Assembly (NCBI GenBank): GCA_910587655.1
Contig: CAJUND010000038.1
Coordinates: 1 to 26,997 of the forward strand
DNA: 26,997 nucleotides
Reading direction: 5' to 3'
Origin: an uncultured Agathobacter sp.
GTDB taxonomy: Bacteria > Bacillota > Clostridia > Lachnospirales > Lachnospiraceae
The notes under the pieces were generated by a model. That model was not told the DNA's origin and made no database searches. It was given only the letters and a program-made list of their open reading frames with translations. The position numbers were made by a program, and so were the translations under genes. This document shows, in pieces, positions 22,470 through 26,997 of this stretch. Each line of letters opens with the position of its first letter. The stretch's first letter is position 1.

Positions 22470-25400
22470 CTAGTCTCCTATTTCCAGAATATTTGAAAAC
22501 CAATTCAGTTTCTTTGCATATTCGTCATAGTTAATATAATAAATTGTTCCCCAGCTTACAACCTCAAGAATATAGCTGTAATTAATCCCGTCATCTTTCA
22601 GATATTTGGCATAACCAATAACCGTCATATAATGAGAATCCGGATTACTATCACCAGCATCTTCATTAACCTTAGCCAAAGCCTTAGCATCTTCAAGATT
22701 TCTATATAAGCCAATTCCATCATCAGGTGAATAATATGAGAAAACCACCGGCAAATCCCTGGAAATCATTTGCTCTATTTTACTGGCAACTCCAATTTTT
22801 GCATCAGCTTTTCCACAGTGTAATGGCGCCCAAACCACTTTTGTATACGGATGCTTATTTGACAATAAATAATACCTCATTCCTGATACCATATGTGTGG
22901 GCAGAACACCGGTATTATAATGAAGCAGGTCATCCCCCAGATGATACACATGATTCATATTGAATTCTGCATAACTCATATATTTGCTTCTGTCAATCTC
23001 CCCTGTTTTATCGTTATAATCTATGCTGTTATTTAACGGAGCCGAATACCCGTCATGCTGCTGTGTCAGGTATAATTCAAGGTCTGTCATCGCAATGATG
23101 CCGCAGCCCATGATTCCCATTCGGTAATCCTGGGACAAAACATAGTCTTCATACTTTTCCCATTTATTATCAGGATGAAGACCCGCTCTGTCATACCACC
23201 AGTCCTGGTTTCCTCCGTGTACATCACCCAATCCGGTAAACTTTAGATATTTAATGCCGGAATATCTGTTAGATAATTCATCAGTAACCGCATCTTTATT
23301 CCACGGATTTTCATCCTCCTTATCCCCAATACCATCCCCATCCGTATCCTTAACCGCAGGATTACTGTGCATCATAAAATACTTCACCGACTGAACCACA
23401 TCCATCCCGATGTACCTGTCATCAACATTGTAAACAATACCGGTTTCCTCAAAATCGGTCAGCCCGTCACCGTCCGTGTCCTTTAATTCCGGATCCGTAT
23501 ATATTACCTGTCCGTTCGGCAGTTTTATCCCAGCCGTTTCATAAATATCATATAAGCCGTCCCCGTCATTATCTGTCGGATCTATTCTGTCTACTGTTTC
23601 ATTCTGAATCATTCCAAACATTTTGGAAATCTCATCCGCAGAGCTTACATAGTAATACTGGCCGTTTGTCTGGTCCGCCATTTTCTGCAGGCTTTCATGC
23701 GCCGGAACGTTCTGGACATTTACAGCATAAATCTGTATTCCATATTTAATACACACGTCAATTGTAGGCTGGTAATAATTTACATCACCATCGCATATCA
23801 GCACAATAATCCTCTTCTTATCCGTCTTCCGGTACTCAAAAACATTCAGTGCCTTAAGCAGTCCATCATTAACATTCGTCCCCCCGCTGACATGTAATGA
23901 ATTTATCTTTCTTTTTAATGCTGCTTTATTGTTAGTAAACCCCGCTAATATACTCGCATATGCAGAAAACGAAATAAGTGCCGCCGCATCCCCGTCTTCC
24001 TGCATGGCGTCAACAAAATTACTTAAGGCTGTCTTGGCATTCTCCAGGCACATTCCCCTCATACTTCCGGAAACATCCACTACAAAAGCTATGTCAAAGG
24101 AATTCACAGTCTCATCCCCTTCGCTGCTTATCCGGTAATCAATATTTTCCCTCCATGCCTCATACCAAGTATTTTTATCAACCAGCATATAGGTTGAAAA
24201 ATGGGTTGTTTCATACGAAACTGTATGATTCTTTGTATCAACAACACTTTCCCTGTCCAAAATCTGATACCATTCGTTGGCTTCATCATACCATAAAACA
24301 GCCAGGTCTTCTTCTTTTGTATCGCCCAGGGCTTTTTCATCATATGTAAATTTGATGGTGGCAGTATCAAACGACACCCTGCTTCTGATCTCCACCGGTA
24401 CGCCGACCAGTCCCACAACATCCCTTGACAGGCTGTCCATTTCATAGACATTGATAATACCAACATTTTTATTGATATTGCCGCTGGTTTTCATCGAAAC
24501 ATCAACCTTTATAATTCCACGCCCTTCGTCATCCGGAAATGAATTTTCCACCTTCTGGTTTAATTTTTCATCCGAATCCAGTACGCCATTGCCATCTGTA
24601 TCCTAAAGGAGCGGACTAAATCCCAGAAAAACATCATCGTAATCATCCAGACCGTCCCCATCCGTATCTGCTTTCTGGTAATCCAGTCCCAGTTTTGTTT
24701 CAACGCCGTCAGGCAGTCCGTCCCCGTCTGTATCCAGTTCAAAGGAATCCCCCATGTATTCCTGACGGCTTTTCAGTTCGTAGCTTTTCAGCTCATAGTT
24801 TTTGGGAACATCGCTTTTACTGCCATCTTTTCCCTTAAATCCAAAAGAAATGCTGTTATTTTTCGGAATATTGGCGTTATGCCCTGCGTTCTTTATTACA
24901 TAATGTTTGTTCTCATGGGACTCAATGGTTCCATTCCATATTTCTGTTATCTCCCTGTCAAAATCAAATTCCAGTACCCAGTCTTCCAGCGTACTGTCTG
25001 TATTATTTTTAATTGATATGTCAGCCGTAAAGCCGCTTCCCCAGTCGCTGGATACCGCATAATCAATGTCATACGCATCATCTTTTACATCATTTAATTG
25101 TCCAATTAACTGGTATCCCTCCGGAAATCCGTTAAAATTCTCCTGTCCGCTGATACCAAACTCCACGCTCTTACCAGCTTCAATATCCTGGTTCCATCCC
25201 GCATTCTTTATCACATAATAATTTTCTGTATGGGCGCTGACTGCCGCATTCCAGATATTTGAAACCTCGCCGCTGTAATCCATTCCAAGGCTCCAGTTCT
25301 CAATTATATCATCTCCGGTATTTTCAATTTTTATAGCAGCATTATATCCGCCCTTCCAGCGTTCTGTTAAAGTAAAAGTTACATTAAAATTTTTTCCCTC

Positions 25401-25610
25401 ATAAATATCTTCTGCCGGAACACCGTCATAGTCCGACTCTGTTTTTTCATTCGCTGATACATCATCTCCTGCCATCATGGAAGTTTCCGTTTCCGCCGGA
25501 ACCGTCTGGGCATATATCCCCGTATCCATACCTCCTGTTCCGACTGCAGCTGCCAGTAACAATGCCAGCATCCGCTTTGTCATCTTTCCTGCTTTTTTTG
25601 CCCCCGCCAT
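22470..25610 (-). pseudogene. Large secreted CBM2-TSP3-VWA-TSP3-cysteine peptidase-like protein interrupted by one in-frame TAG
   Basis: One reading frame of 1047 codons contains a single internal stop, TAG at 24603-24605 (codon 336). Domains in order: signal peptide (1 to about 35), two CBM2-like domains (about 74-170 and 183-278), TSP3-type DTDGDG calcium repeats (293-350), a beta-rich stretch, and a VWA domain with full MIDAS (DVSGS, SGGTN, CDGD; about 505-670). More DTDGDG repeats follow (about 680-765), then a C-terminal domain with Cys in GIMGCGIIAM and His in SHYMTVIGY, resembling papain/C39-like peptidases. The repeat register continues unchanged across the TAG. The upstream part (24603-25610, 335 aa) has signal peptide and ribosome site AAAGGAG; the downstream part (22470-24551 from a GTG) has neither. 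It is a strain-specific nonsense mutation, readthrough, or a sequence error. Confidence 0.85.
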
Positions 25611-25645
25611 AAATTATTTCTCCTTTCATTTACTGACATAAACGC

Positions 25646-25682
25646 AAAAAAGCCGCAATGAATCATTCCTGTTCACTGCGGC
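25646..25682 (-). terminator. Riboswitch-controlled terminator ahead of the VWA surface protein gene
   Basis: On the minus strand, an 11-bp stem GCCGCAGTGAA/TTCATTGCGGC (one G-U pair) with a 9-base loop is followed by six T residues. It lies between the c-di-GMP aptamer and the ATG at 25610, about 36 bases upstream of the ATG. Confidence 0.9.
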
Positions 25683-25698
25683 TGAACCGTCTTAAAAC

Positions 25699-25775
25699 GC
25701 ATACTGTACCCAAAAACTGCATTCCGTAGACTTCAGGCTTTGCGTCCCCAGGTTTCCCTGGGTTTGCCTTTATGA
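25699..25775 (-). promoter_or_regulatory. c-di-GMP-I (GEMM-I) riboswitch aptamer
   Basis: On the minus strand the conserved aptamer core is present: AAAGGCAAACC, a hairpin CCAGGGAAACCTGG with a GAAA-type tetraloop, then GGACGCAAAGCC, followed by the second stem (CTACGGAATGCAG) ending near GGGTACAGTATGCG. These match the GEMM-I consensus GGCAAACC...GACGCAAAGCC. The aptamer begins at the expected transcription start and ends just before the terminator, so it is a transcriptional switch on the VWA surface protein and lipoprotein operon. Whether c-di-GMP turns it on or off is not decided from sequence. The 377-base gene-free stretch 25611-25987 is otherwise promoter and untranscribed sequence. 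Confidence 0.92.
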
Positions 25776-25782
25776 TATTTTC

Positions 25783-25811
25783 ACTTTACCATAAATATGA
25801 ATCAAAGGCAA
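25783..25811 (-). promoter_or_regulatory. Promoter of the c-di-GMP-controlled surface protein operon
   Basis: On the minus strand -35 TTGCCT (25806-25811), a 17-base spacer ending in TGG, and -10 TAAAGT (25783-25788), giving an extended -10 (TGGTAAAGT). The expected start, about 7 bases downstream, coincides with the first base of the riboswitch. Confidence 0.7.
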
Positions 25812-25987
25812 GCTGCTGACTGAAAGAATATCATTTTTCTTCAATTTTCCTTTTAATCAGATTCTGCATTTGCTTTCAGTCTGCTTCCATGGAAATGAAA
25901 TGATAATGTGTGTATGCAACATCATTTCCTTCCTGCTGCTTTTTTCCGGACAAACTGAATGTGTAATATATCCTTTTAGGTATTTAA

Positions 25988-26554
25988 TTATTCTAACGGA
26001 GTATATTCCCAGATAACAAAGAGATGTTTATCTATTTCCCTGACTTCCATCCAGTTAGCACTCATGTCATCCATAAAAGCCTCAAGTTCTTCTCCATCTG
26101 CCCCTATATATGCAACTATATATAACTCAGCCGGAGTCTGTTCATAAGGGTAATATACCTGTTTAAATTTATACCCATAATCACTTTCGGAAGGATAATA
26201 AGGCAGCAGCTTTTTCAATATCCCACTGCCCTCTTCATCTGTAAACACACTGGACAGTTCGCCAATATCAGGAAGTTTTTCATGATTTTTATAATCAGAG
26301 ACATCCTCCACTGCGTTGATATAATATTCTGACATTTCATTCAGTTTCTCTTTGTGCTCATTACAAAACTCCGTAAGTTCATTCAGAATTTCTTCTCGCG
26401 CCTCTCTTGGAAAAGGTGGCACTTTCTCTACCATATCCTCTCCTGATGAACGAGGCGCGACGTCCTTCTCTTCCATCTCTTTTATCCCACAGCCTGTCCC
26501 AAGCAGTAAACTTATACAAAAAATTCCAGCTGCCATCATCGCTTTTTTCTTCAT
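25988..26554 (-). CDS. Small lipoprotein of unknown function
   Basis: A 188-residue protein with a clear lipoprotein signal: MKKKAMMAAGIFCISLLLGTG followed by the lipidated cysteine of GTGCG near residue 22. The mature part is acidic, rich in Glu and Tyr, and ends with DKHLFVIWEYTPLE; I recognise no domain. It lies upstream of the c-di-GMP-controlled operon on the same strand but has its own start with a GGAAAAG-like ribosome site, and a 212-base gap separates its stop from the next promoter. No terminator is evident in that gap. Confidence 0.8.
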   Translation of the reverse strand: MKKKAMMAAGIFCISLLLGTGCGIKEMEEKDVAPRSSGEDMVEKVPPFPREAREEILNELTEFCNEHKEKLNEMSEYYINAVEDVSDYKNHEKLPDIGELSSVFTDEEGSGILKKLLPYYPSESDYGYKFKQVYYPYEQTPAELYIVAYIGADGEELEAFMDDMSANWMEVREIDKHLFVIWEYTPLE

Positions 26555-26649
26555 TTCATTTCTTTTCCGCTTCCTATATCATAAAAACATACGTTTCTAA
26601 TCGTTTTGATTCCTCGTTCTTTCTGTGCGATGTTGTGTTGATAGTTTCT

Positions 26650-26686
26650 AAAAAAGCTGCGGATTGTCTGTTAAGATAACCGCTGC
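26650..26686 (-). terminator. Possible terminator of the methyltransferase gene
   Basis: On the minus strand a 7-bp stem GCAGCGG/CCGCAGC with one mismatch and a 17-base loop is followed by six T residues. It lies about 70 bases past the methyltransferase stop. Weak stem; moderate support only. The rest of 26555-26756 shows no gene. Confidence 0.5.
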
Positions 26687-26756
26687 CTAAAGATAAAAAA
26701 TTTTCATATTTTTTAAATGCTGCTTTCTTCGGCAATATAGAAATTTTCCACACCAT

Positions 26757-26997
26757 TTATAATTTTTTCGCCTTAAAACAAACTGATATCGGCAGCATTT
26801 TCGCTTTTAGAGATTTTAAATCAACTGCATCCTGCATAAACACCTTATCATTTTGTTCAATCATTTGTTCAATGACAAATCCCGCCTTTGCTAAGGCGTT
26901 TACATAAGTAGAAATCTTGCGGTTGCATAATATAATTTCGCCATCGTGAACAGGCATTGTAAAATAGGACTCATCAAAATAGCTTTTGTTAAAAATA
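26757..26997 (-). CDS. SAM-dependent methyltransferase, C-terminal fragment (partial)
   Basis: The frame is open from the right edge to the TAA at 26757-26759 (79 codons). The visible end includes SYFDESYF, ISTYVNALAKAGFVIEQMIE and a C-terminal KMLPISVCFKAKK. This matches the tail of class I SAM-dependent methyltransferases (type 11/25), where (Y/L)xNAL.KAGF and a final P..l.fKA(R/K)K are typical. The internal ATG at 26955-26957 is not the likely start, because conserved-looking sequence continues upstream of it to the window edge. The SAM-binding motif I is outside the window, so the substrate class cannot be judged. Confidence 0.75.
   Translation of the reverse strand, partial: IFNKSYFDESYFTMPVHDGEIILCNRKISTYVNALAKAGFVIEQMIEQNDKVFMQDAVDLKSLKAKMLPISVCFKAKKL

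Noticed and set aside
22470..24551. An independent gene starting at the GTG at 24551
   Set aside because: No convincing ribosome site, no signal peptide for clearly extracellular domains, and the frame is continuous with the upstream repeats.
24560..24605. A prfB-like +1 frameshift at CTT TAG
   Set aside because: Slipping into the +1 frame meets a stop at about 24560 after some 14 codons, so it cannot restore the long protein; only same-frame readthrough or a sense codon would.
22470..24605. Reassignment of TAG to an amino acid in this organism
   Set aside because: TAG ends several ordinary genes here at their expected length (for example 22470-22472, 16661-16663, 2082-2084, 4822-4824).
1..26997. 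CRISPR arrays, tRNA or rRNA genes, insertion sequences
   Set aside because: I saw no regularly spaced direct repeats, cloverleaf or rRNA signatures, and no transposase or integrase reading frames.

Overview
The window reads as a chromosomal segment of a Gram-positive anaerobe of the class Clostridia, most likely a Lachnospiraceae-type gut bacterium. This is inferred from strong AGGAGG-type ribosome sites, lipobox lipoproteins, S-box control of metK, a type I c-di-GMP riboswitch, a sugar-alcohol PTS and an OmpR-type two-component pair. No rRNA, tRNA, CRISPR array or transposase was found. Most genes lie on the minus strand.

Region 1 (1-3100) holds part of a type I restriction-modification operon, read right to left: a PD-(D/E)XK-like protein of unknown role, hsdM, then hsdS cut by the left edge. 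No hsdR is visible.

Region 2 (3030-10272) is a self-contained PTS operon, from a consensus promoter with two DeoR-like operator repeats to a strong terminator. It encodes a SorE-like zinc dehydrogenase, a DeoR regulator, a mannitol-type EIICBA, a 1-phosphofructokinase, a dedicated HPr lacking Ser46, and a dedicated Enzyme I. The gene set suggests hexitol -> hexitol-phosphate -> ketose-1-phosphate -> ketose-1,6-bisphosphate. A 97-bp block of three palindromes lies between the first two genes.

Region 3 (10296-15848) is an operon of a very large TPR/GAF/GGDEF diguanylate cyclase, a HAD phosphatase and an unusual DUF218-VanY (M15) fusion. Divergent to it is an RluA-type pseudouridine synthase whose promoter sits so close to its ATG that the mRNA is probably leaderless. 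Its 3' end contains a terminator that appears to serve both strands and also the convergent response-regulator gene.

Region 4 (16658-20396) is a histidine kinase/response regulator pair and metK behind a SAM-I riboswitch. Back to back with the metK promoter is the promoter of an HD-GYP c-di-GMP phosphodiesterase gene (20463-21716).

Region 5 (21877-25811) is a c-di-GMP-I riboswitch plus terminator controlling a large secreted protein (two CBM2-like domains, TSP3-type calcium repeats, VWA, TSP3 repeats, Cys/His peptidase-like C-terminus) and a small lipoprotein. The large gene is interrupted by one in-frame TAG at 24603-24605. The window therefore holds a c-di-GMP synthase, a c-di-GMP phosphodiesterase and a c-di-GMP-sensing switch. 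The right end has another lipoprotein and the C-terminus of a methyltransferase.
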